Assembly: GCA_963800975.1 (NCBI GenBank)
Contig: CAWDDB010000005.1
Coordinates: 62,001 to 126,000, forward strand
Length of the DNA: 64,000 bases
Direction of reading: 5' to 3'
Origin: JALYGY01 sp963800975
GTDB lineage: Bacteria > Actinomycetota > Rubrobacteria > Rubrobacterales > Rubrobacteraceae
Position 1 is the first letter of the stretch; each line of letters starts with the position of its first letter. This document shows positions 21,585 through 30,568 of the stretch, piece after piece. Both the position numbers and the translations under genes were made by a program. Under the pieces are notes generated by a model that worked only from the letters and a program-made list of their open reading frames with translations, was not told the origin of the DNA and ran no database searches.

Positions 21585-22404
21585 TTACGCCCCGGTCCCC
21601 CCTTCGGTATTCGAACGCACCGCCCTCTGCCCAATAGCGCGGGGTTTCATCCTCTCGCAGTTGGTCACGACATCGCCGGTGTCGAAAGCGACCAAGTCGT
21701 TGTTCGTGACGCCGGGGGCGTCTTCTCCGCAGTCAACGAAGTCCCCCCAGCACCGTCGTTGACAAGTACCCGGTCGCTGCTGCCCCCGGCGCGTACGGTA
21801 TCTAACCCCCCCGGCTCGTGATGCCGTTGAACCCTGCATTCCCGAAGATGGTGTCGTCCGAGGGGCTGTTGACGGATACGACAGTGATGGTGGGACCCCG
21901 CCAGTTTATGGTGCCCGTGCGGTCCGCGTTTGCCACCTCGGGCCTGCTAGGAGAGCTGACCAGGTTGATGGTAAGGGCCTTGGTCGTGTTCTTGAACCAC
22001 AGTTGGTTGCCGTTGAAGCCGTCGATATTGTCGTCGTTTATGGTGTCGTGGCCCCACCCGTCGGTATCATAATTGTAGCGGTCGAATGAGTCGGCCTGCC
22101 CTTCGAGCGTATCGTTGCCCGTCCCCCCGTTGAGGGCGTCTGGGTCGTCGCCACCGCGGAGGAGGTCGGCGCCTGATCCCCCAATCAGGGTGTCTACGCT
22201 TCCGAGGCCCCGCAAGGTGTCTGCCCCACCGACGCCCCTGATGTCGTCGCGGAGGGTGCCTCCGGTCATTAAGTCGCCCTGGGCAGTACCCACACAGAGA
22301 TCTCCTGCCCTATTAGGACAGCTTATGTTGGCCGCGAGAGCTGCCCCGCATGCGAGCAGCACCGATAGGGCTGTGGTAGCCAGCAGCAGAACGCTCCTCT
22401 GCAT
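21585..22404 (-). pseudogene. Secreted RTX-like protein, reading frame broken twice
   Basis: Start ATG 22404 with GGAGGT upstream and signal peptide LLLATTALSVLLACGAALA. RTX-type repeats follow (GGADTLRGLGSVDTLIGGSG, GGDDPDALNGGTGNDTLEG). The frame stops after NGITSRGG, but the protein continues in a second frame (LDTVRAGGSSDRVLVNDGAG) and then a third (DFVDCGEDAPGVTNNDLVAF ... VTNCERMKPRA), the expected C terminus. The breaks coincide with runs of seven (21806-21812) and six (21743-21748) G on the coding strand. Sequencing error, true decay or phase variation are all possible. Confidence 0.72.
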
Positions 22405-22618
22405 CCTTACCTCCTGCCATGGCGAAGCGGAGGAACGAAGGACTTCGGGCGCCCGCGCCGTCCCATGGCGTAGGCGGGACGGGTTACGTGTCACGCACAT
22501 GCAGTGATACTTGCGTATTCGGGCCAGGTGGACTTTTGTGAGCAGGCCGCCTAGCGGGGTGTTGGGTAGGACACTTGGCCCATTTACCTGCTCGCGCGAG
22601 CGGGACTAGAGTGAATAT

Positions 22619-23029
22619 TTGCGTGACGTGGGGTTGTCGCGCGAGGCTCAGGACGCCTTCACGAACACCCTCTCGCGAGAAGAGTCGGACGAGGTCTACG
22701 AGCGCTACCACATACCCGCCTCGGGCAGGCTCGTGTGGGTCGGGGCCACCGCCAACTTCACGCCGGGGCACCAGGAGAACTACGTCAACTTCAGGAACGA
22801 AGACCGCGCGCCCTTGCTGTTCATAGCGGGTAGCGAGGACAACATCATCCCGCCCGCGGTCAACGAGTCCAACGTCAAGCACTACCGCCACGCCAAGAGC
22901 CCCACCGACTACAAGGAGTTCGAGGGACGCTCGCACTACGGCGTCATCGGGGGCGAGGGCTGGGAGGAGGTCGCGGACTACGCCCTGGAGTGGGCCACGG
23001 AGCACGCGACGAAGCAACCCGCCACCTGA
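22619..23029 (+). pseudogene. C-terminal half of an alpha/beta hydrolase
   Basis: About 136 codons resembling the cap and C-terminal part of an alpha/beta hydrolase: DRAPLLFIAGSEDNIIPPAV carries the acid residue and FEGRSHYGVIGGEGWEEVADY the catalytic His. The nucleophile elbow GxSxG and the whole N-terminal half are missing, and upstream sequence belongs to another gene's leader. I therefore call it a truncated gene. Confidence 0.75.
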
Positions 23030-23164
23030 TCCCGACCGCATCCGGGAAAGTCACCCGCGGGATCCCGCGCGGTCCGCTCCGGTGGGCCCAGGATCGTGCA
23101 TCTCCTATCGCAGACGGATCGGCGTGCGGGTCTTCGCTCGCGTGCGGCGCGTGAGGTCGCGGCG

Positions 23165-23791
23165 TCAGGCGGGGGTGGAGGAGTTGCTCTTTTCTTGCGG
23201 CATCGGCCACGGGTCGACCTCGACCACCTCGGATGGCGGGCGGTTCAGGTACTCGGGGTAGCTGCCCTTGTAGCCCAGGAGCCTGGCTATTGGCGCGAGG
23301 ATGGCGAAGAGGACCTTCTGTATGGCCCGCGGGGGCTTCGTGAAGTACAGGACGTCCTCGAACTCGCGGGCGATAAGGGCGGCCTGCAGGAGGTTCGGCA
23401 TGCCCTTGGCGTTCGTCTTGCCGTCCTGGGCTAGGCCGAAGGTGTTCAGAATCGCTTCCTCGAACCTGCGCCCCGGCCGGATCTCGATGACCACGTGCGC
23501 CTCCTCGTCCCCGGCGTTCCACCAGTCGTGCGCGGTTCCGGGCCGCACGTGCAGCCGCTCGCCCGGCCCAGCGACCGACTCGCGCCCGTCGATGCGGAAG
23601 CCGACCCGGCCCGCGACCACGGCAAAGGTCTCCTGGATGATCGGGTGTACGTGCTCCCCCGCGACGGCCCCGCCGGGGCGGACGTAGAGGTCGACGATCA
23701 GCAGCTCCCCGTCCGAATCCTCCGTGCCAACGCGGATCACCCCGCGCTCGCCCGTCACGGGGTTCTCGACAACGTCTCCGGCCTTCGACAT
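23165..23791 (-). CDS. Cupin-domain protein
   Basis: 208 aa, AGAGAAGAGG before ATG 23791. Cupin motif 1 is GGAVAGEHVHPIIQETFAVVAG (HxH...E) and motif 2 PGTAHDWWNAGDEEAHVVIE, so a metal site of the usual His/Glu type is likely. The C-terminal 90 residues contain an amphipathic stretch (IQKVLFAILAPIARLLGYKG) that may touch the membrane. No reaction can be assigned. Divergent from the EamA gene. Confidence 0.88.
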   Translation of the reverse strand: MSKAGDVVENPVTGERGVIRVGTEDSDGELLIVDLYVRPGGAVAGEHVHPIIQETFAVVAGRVGFRIDGRESVAGPGERLHVRPGTAHDWWNAGDEEAHVVIEIRPGRRFEEAILNTFGLAQDGKTNAKGMPNLLQAALIAREFEDVLYFTKPPRAIQKVLFAILAPIARLLGYKGSYPEYLNRPPSEVVEVDPWPMPQEKSNSSTPA

Positions 23792-23942
23792 GCGATCCTC
23801 TTCTCTCTAGACTGCCCTGGCATCGTAGCGGAGCCCAAGCGTGGGCCGCATCCGCCAAAGGTCGTATTTTTCGCGGCGCTGCGCCCTGGCCGCGTTTGCC
23901 GTATAACTACGGTTCGCTGGCCAGTCGGGCGGGGGAAGGTTC

Positions 23943-24857
23943 TTGGGTTCGGCCGATGACAGGTTGATCGGGGTGCTCGCGGTCGCCGCGGCGGCCGCGA
24001 CGTGGGGCACCCTGGGGATCTTCGCCAAGATCCTGTACGCCCAGGGCGTCTCCTTCGAGGCGCTCTCCGCGGTGCGGGCCTCCGTGGGCTGGCTCGCCAT
24101 CTTCGGCTTCCTGCTGGCGACGCGCGGCACGCGGGCCCTGAGGGTCGAGCGGAGGGACCTCGCCTCCCTGGTGCCGCTGGGGCTAGTCTCGATCGGGGCC
24201 TTCTACCTGCTCTACTTCTACACGCTGCGCGAGAGCACGGTCGGGACGTCGGCCATACTGCTCTACAGCGCCCCCGCCTTCGTGGTCGTCCTGGCTTGGC
24301 TGTTCTTCAGGGAGCCGCTGAACGCGGCGAAGGTGCTCGGGCTACTGCTCACGATCGGCGGCATCGCCCTGGTGGTCGGCGCCTACGACCCGGCGAACCT
24401 GGAGGTGAGCCCCTTGATCTTGCTCACCGGTCTCCTTTCCGGGCTGACCTACGGGCTCTACGCGATCTTTGGCAGGACCGTGGCGGGCCACCTGAGCGCG
24501 CCCGTGATCCTGAGCTACGCCCTGGCCTTCGGGGCCGCGCTCCTGATCATCGCGGCGATACCCACGGCTGGCACCCTGGTCGGGCTCCCGGCGAGCTCCT
24601 ACCTCATCCTGCTGATGCTCTCGGTGGTACACACGACGCTCGCCTTCGTGCTCTACACCGTTGGCATCAGGCACCTTGGCGCCGGGCGGGCCGCGATCTT
24701 CGCCAATATCGAGCCCGTCGTGGCGGGGGTTCTCGGGATCACGCTGCTGGGCGAGGAGTTGACCGTGCTGAAGGCCCTTGGCGCCGGGCTGGTGATCTCG
24801 GGCGCCGTCCTCGCACAGGTCAGGCCCGGTAAAGCTCCTCGGAGCGGCCCCGCCTGA
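23943..24857 (+). CDS. EamA/DMT-family transporter
   Basis: 304 aa from TTG 23943; TATAAC at about 23900 may be its -10 box. Ten membrane helices in two EamA repeats: AAAAATWGTLGIFAKIL opens the first, LTYGLYAIFGRTVAGHL the second; IFANIEPVVAGVLGITLLGE is the usual ending. Exporters of amino acids and other metabolites belong here; cargo unknown. Its 3' end overlaps the convergent MauE-like gene by 38 bp. Confidence 0.9.
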   Translation: MGSADDRLIGVLAVAAAAATWGTLGIFAKILYAQGVSFEALSAVRASVGWLAIFGFLLATRGTRALRVERRDLASLVPLGLVSIGAFYLLYFYTLRESTVGTSAILLYSAPAFVVVLAWLFFREPLNAAKVLGLLLTIGGIALVVGAYDPANLEVSPLILLTGLLSGLTYGLYAIFGRTVAGHLSAPVILSYALAFGAALLIIAAIPTAGTLVGLPASSYLILLMLSVVHTTLAFVLYTVGIRHLGAGRAAIFANIEPVVAGVLGITLLGEELTVLKALGAGLVISGAVLAQVRPGKAPRSGPA

Positions 24858-25335
24858 GCAGCGCATCCACGCTGAAGCGCCCCCTCGGCGCGAGGGCAAC
24901 GTGCAGCCCGAGGGCGAGCAGGCCAAGGTCGCGCGTCGCCGCGAGCCAGAGGTTGCTGGTCTCCCCGGCGGAGGAACCGAAGCACCCGCAGTCTATCTCC
25001 AGGCCGCGGGCTGCCCCCTGCAGAAGGGCGAGCAGGAACAAGGCGGTGAGGGCGTTCGTGGCCCAGGCCGAGGTCTTCGTGAACAACCCTGCGATCAGGT
25101 ACAGGCCAAGCATGACCTCGAGGTAGGGCAATCCGAAAGCCGCGAGCGAGACGAACCACTCAGGCAGGCCGAGCTCGTAGGACCGGATCGAGGCCGCCAG
25201 GGAACCGGGGTCCGGGATCTTGGTCGCCCCCGCGAAGAGGAAGACGCCGCCGAGCACAAGCCGCGAGACGAGCGTGGCGTAGGGGCTCGAAAGCGCCTTG
25301 CCTGCCGCCGAAAACCGCTCTTGGCCTTTCTCCAT
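24820..25335 (-). CDS. MauE/DoxX-type membrane protein
   Basis: 171 aa from ATG 25335. Four membrane helices: LVLGGVFLFAGATKIPDPG opens the DoxX/MauE fold. A cysteine pair in EIDCGCFGS, on the loop after helix 3, matches MauE-type proteins thought to feed electrons to extracytoplasmic thiol proteins. It is divergent from a TlpA-like thioredoxin gene 52 bp away, which fits a membrane-to-outside thiol relay. The pair role is inference; the fold is clear. Confidence 0.87.
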   Translation of the reverse strand: MEKGQERFSAAGKALSSPYATLVSRLVLGGVFLFAGATKIPDPGSLAASIRSYELGLPEWFVSLAAFGLPYLEVMLGLYLIAGLFTKTSAWATNALTALFLLALLQGAARGLEIDCGCFGSSAGETSNLWLAATRDLGLLALGLHVALAPRGRFSVDALLRRGRSEELYRA

Positions 25336-25344
25336 CAAAACGGT

Positions 25345-25350
25345 TATAGT
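25345..25350 (+). promoter_or_regulatory. Candidate -10 box of the thioredoxin-like gene
   Basis: TATAGT in the 52-bp divergent interval between the MauE-like and TlpA-like genes, about 38 bp before the GTG start at 25388. No convincing -35 box is visible. Confidence 0.4.
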
Positions 25351-25387
25351 ACCGCACGCTAGAGGCACCGACCGTCGAGGGGACTCC

Positions 25388-25990
25388 GTGACACGCAACG
25401 CTTCGTCCGTCAAGCACTCCGGGAAAACCGGCAAGAAAGGATCGTCCGGCTCTAACCGGGTCCTTATGCTCGTGCTGGCCGGGTTCACCGCGCTGGTCAT
25501 CGTCGTGATAGCGGCGCTGGCCGTCTTTAGCACTACAGGCGGCGGCGCCGGAAACTTCACGCCCAACGACGAGGGCCTGATCCCGGTCGGCGACGAGGCC
25601 CCGGGCTTCACGGCCGAGACGGTCGGGGGCGGGAGCGTCACCGTGGGAGGCGGCGGGGCCCCAGCCACCATGCTCGTCTTCTTCGCCACCTGGTGCCCGC
25701 ACTGCCAGGACGAGGCCCCGGTCATGAGCGAGCTCGAGAGCCAGTACGAGGGCTTGCAGATGGTCATGATCGGCATAGACGGCGAGGACGACGCGGCGAA
25801 GGTGCAGCAGTTCGTCGAGGAGTACGACATCCAGAGCCCGGCGGTCTACGATCCGGCCCTCGGCCCCGAATACGGGGTCTCCGGCTACCCGACGACCTAC
25901 GTGCTCGACGCGGAGAACAGGGTGGTTGGCGCCCACTCCGGCGAGGCCCCGAGGGCCGTCTACGAAGGGTGGATCGAGGAGGCCCTCTAG
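25388..25990 (+). CDS. Membrane-anchored TlpA/ResA-like thiol-disulfide protein
   Basis: 200 aa from GTG 25388 with GAGGGG upstream. One N-terminal membrane anchor (LMLVLAGFTALVIVVIAALA), then an extracytoplasmic thioredoxin fold: redox motif FFATWCPHCQDEAP and cis-Pro loop VSGYPTTYVLD. It would reduce or oxidise thiols of secreted proteins or apocytochromes. The divergent MauE-like gene is a plausible redox partner. The YbdK-type ligase follows after 15 bp, so those two may be co-transcribed. Confidence 0.9.
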   Translation: MTRNASSVKHSGKTGKKGSSGSNRVLMLVLAGFTALVIVVIAALAVFSTTGGGAGNFTPNDEGLIPVGDEAPGFTAETVGGGSVTVGGGGAPATMLVFFATWCPHCQDEAPVMSELESQYEGLQMVMIGIDGEDDAAKVQQFVEEYDIQSPAVYDPALGPEYGVSGYPTTYVLDAENRVVGAHSGEAPRAVYEGWIEEAL

Positions 25991-26005
25991 GGTGGAGGAG
26001 GCGCC

Positions 26006-27133
26006 ATGCCCATAGAGTTCAAGGCCGACGGTTCGGGCTACACCCTTGGGGTCGAGGAGGAGCTCGTGGTCGTGGACGCCACGACCGCCGAGCTGGCTCC
26101 CAAGATCGAGGAGATCATGGCCCGCCTCCCCGAGGACCTCGCCGAGTTCGTCTCAGACGAGCTCTTCCAGTCCGTCCTCGAGATCAAGACCCCCGTGTGC
26201 CGGACCGCGGCCGAAGCCGAGAGGCACCTGCGCGAGCTGAGGGGCAGGATCGCCTCCTGGGCCGCGGCCTGCGACGCCTCCCTGGCCGCCGCCGGCACCC
26301 ACCCGTTCTCGCGCTACCGCGACCAGAAGGTTACAGACCAGGAGCGCTACAAGAAGGTGATGAGGACCCTGCGCTGGATCGCGCAGCGGGAGGTGATCTT
26401 CGGCCAGCACGTGCACGTCGGCGTGCCCGGCCCGGACGAGTGTATCGAGGCCCACAACCGCCTCTCGGAGTACGCCCCGCTCCTCCTGGCCCTCTCGGCC
26501 AACTCTCCCTACTGGCAGGGGATGGACACGGGCTACGAGTCGACGCGGGTGAAGATCTTCGAGTCCTTCCCGCGCGCCGGGATGCCCCCGGCCTTCCCCG
26601 ACTACGAGTCGTTCGAGGGCTACGTGGATCTGATGGTCGAGGCAGGGGCCATGGAGGACTACACCTTCTGCTGGTGGGACGTCAGGCCCCACCCGGCGAT
26701 AGGGACCATCGAGCTGCGCATCCCCGACACCCAGACGAGCCTGAAGCCGGCCATCGCCCTGACCGCCCTGACCCAGTGCCTCGTCGCCCGCTCGCTCGAA
26801 GAAACGGGCCCACAAGGCCCCTACGACCGCGAGCTGGGCATAGAGAACAAGACGCGCGCCGCCCGCCACGGCATGGACGCCGCCTTCTACGACGCCGCCG
26901 AGAAGGTCACCGTCCCGGCGCGCGACATGGCCCGCTCCCTCGTGGAGCAACTGCGCCCCCTCTCCCAGGACCTGAACTGCGAGAACGAGCTCGTGGACAT
27001 CCTCGAGATAGTCGAGGGCGGCACCGGCAGCCAACACCAGCGCCGGACCTACGAAGAGAGCGGCGATTTTCTGGATGTCGTCGCGTTCCTGATAGAAGGC
27101 ACACGCCCCGCGCTCGCCGAAGAGCAGCGTTAG
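26006..27133 (+). CDS. YbdK-family carboxylate-amine ligase (GCS2)
   Basis: 375 aa; GGAGGAGG precedes ATG 26006. Glutamate-cysteine-ligase-2 fold: YTLGVEEELVVVDATT, the metal site QHVHVGVPGPDE and RPHPAIGTIELRIPDTQT. YbdK-type enzymes show weak glutamate-cysteine ligase activity; actinobacterial relatives such as EgtA make gamma-glutamylcysteine for ergothioneine. No ergothioneine genes are near, so substrate is open. Position behind a thiol-disulfide protein hints at thiol metabolism. Confidence 0.88.
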   Translation: MPIEFKADGSGYTLGVEEELVVVDATTAELAPKIEEIMARLPEDLAEFVSDELFQSVLEIKTPVCRTAAEAERHLRELRGRIASWAAACDASLAAAGTHPFSRYRDQKVTDQERYKKVMRTLRWIAQREVIFGQHVHVGVPGPDECIEAHNRLSEYAPLLLALSANSPYWQGMDTGYESTRVKIFESFPRAGMPPAFPDYESFEGYVDLMVEAGAMEDYTFCWWDVRPHPAIGTIELRIPDTQTSLKPAIALTALTQCLVARSLEETGPQGPYDRELGIENKTRAARHGMDAAFYDAAEKVTVPARDMARSLVEQLRPLSQDLNCENELVDILEIVEGGTGSQHQRRTYEESGDFLDVVAFLIEGTRPALAEEQR

Positions 27134-27136
27134 GCA

Positions 27137-27382
27137 GCACGCTCCCTTCGGTCGCCTGTCAGCACGCTTCGGGACTGCTGACGCAGCCCCTCGCTTTCAG
27201 CAAAGGGCTTCTGCCTGAGCCAAGAAAGCTGACGAGCTGCCCCTCGAGGCGAAGCCGAGGGGGCGGCGGGCTGACGAGCGAGCCCCTTTAGGGGCGATGC
27301 GTGCTGACAAGGCGCGACAGCGCCGTGCTGACAAGCGGAGGCTGCAAGCCGGAGCGTGCTGAACGCCTGCTTCGCAGGCGTT
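27137..27382. repeat. Array of small hairpins separated by a GCTGAC linker
   Basis: Between two convergent genes lie at least six units. Each has a linker GCTGAC[A/G][A/C/G] or GCTGAAC and a different hairpin: GAGCCCCTTTAGGGGC, GGCGCGACAGCGCC, GGCTGCAAGCC and finally the strong AACGCCTGC-TTC-GCAGGCGTT at 27362-27382. The linkers at 27301 and 27331 read GTGCTGACAAG. The last hairpin can terminate both flanking genes. The repeated linker with changing stems is not an ordinary terminator. Confidence 0.7.
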
Positions 27383-27383
27383 C

Positions 27384-27662
27384 TTACTCGAACCCCAGGC
27401 TCCAGGCCCGGTCCAGGTCGTAGTTCGAGTAGGCGCGGAAGGCGACCATCGTCTCTGTGCGGGCGACGCCGGGGATCTGGGCCAGCTTTTCGGGGACTAT
27501 CTCGGCCAGGCGTTCGAAGTCGGGGATGCGAACCATCACGACCAGGTCGTAGGGTCCGGTCACGGAGTAGGCCTCGGTGACGCCCTCGACGCCGAGCATC
27601 GCCTGGGCCGCCTCCTGCACCCTCTCCCCCTCCGTCTTCACGAGCACGATCGCGGTTACCAA
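27384..27662 (-). CDS. Stand-alone Lrp/AsnC ligand-binding (RAM) domain protein
   Basis: 92 aa consisting of an AsnC-type ligand domain only: VTAIVLVKTEGERVQEAAQ, GVTEAYSVTGPYDLVVMVRI and VARTETMVAFRAYS. The winged-helix DNA-binding part is absent, so it is a SraA-type small-molecule-binding module that may pair with a full Lrp protein or act alone. It lies 9 bp after the stop of the membrane protein gene on the same strand, likely one operon. Confidence 0.88.
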   Translation of the reverse strand: MVTAIVLVKTEGERVQEAAQAMLGVEGVTEAYSVTGPYDLVVMVRIPDFERLAEIVPEKLAQIPGVARTETMVAFRAYSNYDLDRAWSLGFE

Positions 27663-27671
27663 ACCAGCCTC

Positions 27672-28757
27672 CTACAACCCGAACGTCACCGTCCCGGTGA
27701 GCGTGTTGTTGTTCAAGAGCTCCTCGTACTCCACCGGGCCCGCTTCGACGGTGGCCTCGGCGGTCTCGTCCAGCTCGCCAGGCCTGAAGCCCTCGACCTC
27801 GACCGTCGCCGCGCCGCCGTTGGCCCGCATCTGACCGATGGTGGCCGTCTGGGCCTGTCGCTCGGCCCTGGTGTTGAGGATGACCTCGACGTCGACCCCC
27901 GTCTCGGCAACCTCACCGCCGTTGACGACCGTGACGAAGAAGATGGGCTCGTCGGCCCCGGTCAGGACGACGTTCCCGTTCTGGTAGAGCGGCTGCCCGG
28001 CCACCTCGACGGCCGAGATCTGGACGCCGTGCAGGGCATTCGGGTCGTCGCGGGCGGCGCCGGCAGCCGCGGGCGCGACCTTGAAGCCGATCTTCCCGTA
28101 GTCCATAAACGGCTCAGGCTCGTCGAGGTAGCCGCCGTCCCGCTCCTGATTCGAGTCTTCGAGGGCATCCTGGACCTCGGGGAGGTAATGGTTCCTGATC
28201 ACGCTGTCGCTCAGCCGGAAGTCCTCGACCGCCGTGGCCAGCGTCCCGGGGAAGTCGTCGGCGTTGCCCGAGGCCTTGACGATCTGGTCCGTCGCCCTGG
28301 CCCTGATGCCTAAAGCGCTGACCAGGTAGTGGTGGGCGTCCTCGAAGCCGGGTGGCACCTCCCCGTTCGTCAGCGCCTGGAGGTAGAGCCTCTCCGACGT
28401 CTCGGAGACCTGGTTCAGGGCCACCGCGTCGAGGTTCGCCGCGTCACCGCCGGCGGTGGCGAGGGCCCCCTGCAGCGTGGCGTTGCCCGCGTTCGAGGAC
28501 TCGCTGAGCAGGCTGTCCGCGCTGGTCACGTACTTGCGGACCTGGGTCGCCTCCTGAGTCGCCACGCAGCCCCTGGCCACGAAGAAGATAAAGCCGAAGG
28601 CCATGACCAGCAGCAAGACGGAGCCGAACAGCGTCAGCCAGGCGGGGAGCGCCCTCTCGCGGCGCTTCCTCGGGCGCCGCGCCGGCGCCCTCTTGGGACG
28701 CCCCGAGGGCCTCGCGCGGCGAGACTTCGGAGCGGCCCTGTGGGATCTACGGTCTAT
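27672..28757 (-). CDS. Membrane-anchored extracytoplasmic protein of unknown function
   Basis: About 360 aa. Arg-rich cytosolic N terminus (RRARPSGRPKRAPARRPRKR), one membrane helix (LTLFGSVLLLVMAFGFIFFVA), then a large outer domain with helices and a C-terminal beta-sandwich-like part (PIFFVTVVNGGEVAETGVDV). The 5' end is unresolved: between the tRNA-Leu 3' end and the helix there is no in-frame ATG, GTG or TTG, and the frame runs on through the tRNA. I set the end at an ATA codon only as a placeholder. Function unknown. Confidence 0.7.
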   Translation of the reverse strand: MDRRSHRAAPKSRRARPSGRPKRAPARRPRKRRERALPAWLTLFGSVLLLVMAFGFIFFVARGCVATQEATQVRKYVTSADSLLSESSNAGNATLQGALATAGGDAANLDAVALNQVSETSERLYLQALTNGEVPPGFEDAHHYLVSALGIRARATDQIVKASGNADDFPGTLATAVEDFRLSDSVIRNHYLPEVQDALEDSNQERDGGYLDEPEPFMDYGKIGFKVAPAAAGAARDDPNALHGVQISAVEVAGQPLYQNGNVVLTGADEPIFFVTVVNGGEVAETGVDVEVILNTRAERQAQTATIGQMRANGGAATVEVEGFRPGELDETAEATVEAGPVEYEELLNNNTLTGTVTFGL

Positions 28758-28776
28758 GCGTACCCCCTGTGCGGTG

Positions 28777-28860
28777 TGGGCGAGGGGGGACTCGAACCCC
28801 CACGTCCTCTCGGACACTAGACCCTGAACCTAGCGCGTCTACCAATTCCGCCACTCGCCC
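28777..28860 (-). tRNA. tRNA-Leu (anticodon CAG)
   Basis: 84 nt on the minus strand. Acceptor arms GGGCGAG and CTCGCCC with discriminator A; D-arm GTGGCGGAATTGGTAGAC; anticodon loop TTCAGGG inside the stem CTAGG/TCTAG; long variable arm GTGTCCGAGAGGACG; T-arm GGGGGTTCGAGTCCCCC. CCA is not encoded. In mycobacteria a tRNA-Leu gene also sits beside the fhaA end of this division-gene cluster. Confidence 0.95.
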
Positions 28861-28962
28861 GCGGGTCCCCCTCCCGGGAACCGTCTGTGAGACGCAGGGA
28901 TTGTACCAAGCCGTCGGCCTTATGGCTAACGGCCCCTCGTGTCATAGTGGGGGCGTAGCCTA

Positions 28963-28968
28963 TACAAT
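28963..28968 (+). promoter_or_regulatory. Candidate -10 box of the kinase/division operon
   Basis: TACAAT (within TATACAATAAAA) lies 12 bp before GTG 28981. The predicted transcript start falls within a few bases of the start codon, so the first gene of the operon is probably read from a leaderless mRNA, a common state in Actinobacteria. Confidence 0.55.
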
Positions 28969-28980
28969 AAAACCCCGACG

Positions 28981-30561
28981 GTGGCCGAGACGCGCTACAT
29001 CGAGGGGCAGGGGCGTTACGCGCTGGCCGAGATGGTCGGTCGCGGGGGCTTCGCGACCGTCTGGCGCGCCAGGGCGGTCGGCGGACCCTCGCGCGGCGGC
29101 GACGTCGCCGTCAAGATCATCCCGGTCTACAGTTCGGGAGAGCGCTCGCGCGCCCTCAGGGAGGGCCAGATCGCCGAGGGCCTGCGCCACGAGAACATCG
29201 TCGAGACGCTCGAGGTCATCGCCGGGGACCACGACGTGTACCTGATCACCGAGTACGTGCGGGGGATGCCGCTGGACGAGGCAGCCAGGGCCTACGACGC
29301 CGAGGAGATCGTGGACGCCCTCTCCCAGATCCTGGCCGCCCTCGTCCACGCCCACGGGCAGGGAGTCATCCACCGCGACATCAAGCCCCAGAACGCGCTC
29401 GTGGACGCACGGGGCACCGTGAAGCTCACGGACTTCGGGGTCGCCTACAGGCCCGGCGACACGCGCCTGACGAGGGTGGGTTTCGCGGTAGGCACCCCCG
29501 GCTACATAGCGCCCGAGATCCTGGACGGCGCCGACCCGAGCGCCCTCACCGACATCTACGCCGTCGGGGCGACGGCCCGCACGCTGCTGGCCCACCAGCC
29601 CTACGAGCCGCCCCCGCGCCTGCGGGAGTTCGTGAACAGGGCCACCTCCCCGAACCCGGCGCACAGGCCCCAGAGCGCCTGGGCCGCCCTGAAGCTGCTG
29701 ACCGGCCGCAAGGCCCCGCCCGGCGTGGCTGCCGCGGGGCGCACGACCCGGAAGGTTCCGGCGACGTTCTCCGAGAGCGCCCTGCGCCTGATCAACGGTC
29801 TCGCGGCGGGCTACCTGGGTTTCGTGCTCACCTCGAGCGTGCTGGGACGCAACGGCGCCGAGGCCCTCGGGGTGGCCGCGGGCTTCGGGGTGGCCGGCTA
29901 CCTCTTGCCGCGCCTCGCGGCCCTCGGCGTCATAGTGGCCCTCGCGGTGGCGCTCCTCAGGAACGGCGTGGGCCTGGGGTTCGCGTTGCTCGTGCCGGCC
30001 GTCGGGGGAATCTGGGCCGTTGGCGTCGGCTCCGCCAACGAAGACGTGGGACGCTCTCCCCTAGGTCCGATGCTGGTCGTGCCGCTCGCCCTCGTCGGGC
30101 TCGGCGCCGGCCTGCCGCTGCTGCTGGGCGCGCTTATGCGACCCTTGGCGGCCGCCCTCTCCGCGGCGGTCGGGGCCCTGGTGCTCGTGGGCTACGACCT
30201 GACGCTCGACGACGGTCGGGTCCCCTACTCCGGCGTCCGGTTCGACGTGATCCCCGCCTCGCTCGACATCTCGGGCTTCATCGCGTGGTGCGGCTTGATC
30301 CTGAACTACGTCCAGCAACAGCACCCCGCTTTCTTGCTCCTTTTCCCATTGTGGGCAGCGATAGCGCTTGCGGTCTCGCTCGGCGAGTGGGCCGGGCGCC
30401 CCTTTGTCGGGCTAGCCGTGGGCGCGGGGGGCGGTCTGCTCGGGTACGCGGCCGTGGTCTCCGAGACGTCGAGGGCTCTCTCGGACGCTGTGCTTTCGCT
30501 CTCGCTCGCCGCTATAATGTACGCGGTGCTGAGGTACCTCGTTGCCAGGGTGAGAGGGTAA
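28981..30561 (+). CDS. Transmembrane Ser/Thr protein kinase
   Basis: 526 aa from GTG 28981. N-terminal Hanks-type kinase: glycine loop MVGRGGFATVWRA, VAVKII, catalytic loop VIHRDIKPQN near residue 130, KLTDFGVAYR near 152 and GTPGYIAPEI. The C-terminal half is unusual: about eight to ten membrane helices and no PASTA or extracellular sensor domain. It heads the fhaA-fhaB-pstP-rodA-pbpA-pknB cluster, where a PknA-type kinase is normally found between pbpA and pknB. It may stand in for PknA. Confidence 0.92.
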   Translation: MAETRYIEGQGRYALAEMVGRGGFATVWRARAVGGPSRGGDVAVKIIPVYSSGERSRALREGQIAEGLRHENIVETLEVIAGDHDVYLITEYVRGMPLDEAARAYDAEEIVDALSQILAALVHAHGQGVIHRDIKPQNALVDARGTVKLTDFGVAYRPGDTRLTRVGFAVGTPGYIAPEILDGADPSALTDIYAVGATARTLLAHQPYEPPPRLREFVNRATSPNPAHRPQSAWAALKLLTGRKAPPGVAAAGRTTRKVPATFSESALRLINGLAAGYLGFVLTSSVLGRNGAEALGVAAGFGVAGYLLPRLAALGVIVALAVALLRNGVGLGFALLVPAVGGIWAVGVGSANEDVGRSPLGPMLVVPLALVGLGAGLPLLLGALMRPLAAALSAAVGALVLVGYDLTLDDGRVPYSGVRFDVIPASLDISGFIAWCGLILNYVQQQHPAFLLLFPLWAAIALAVSLGEWAGRPFVGLAVGAGGGLLGYAAVVSETSRALSDAVLSLSLAAIMYAVLRYLVARVRG

Positions 30562-30568
30562 GTTTCTT

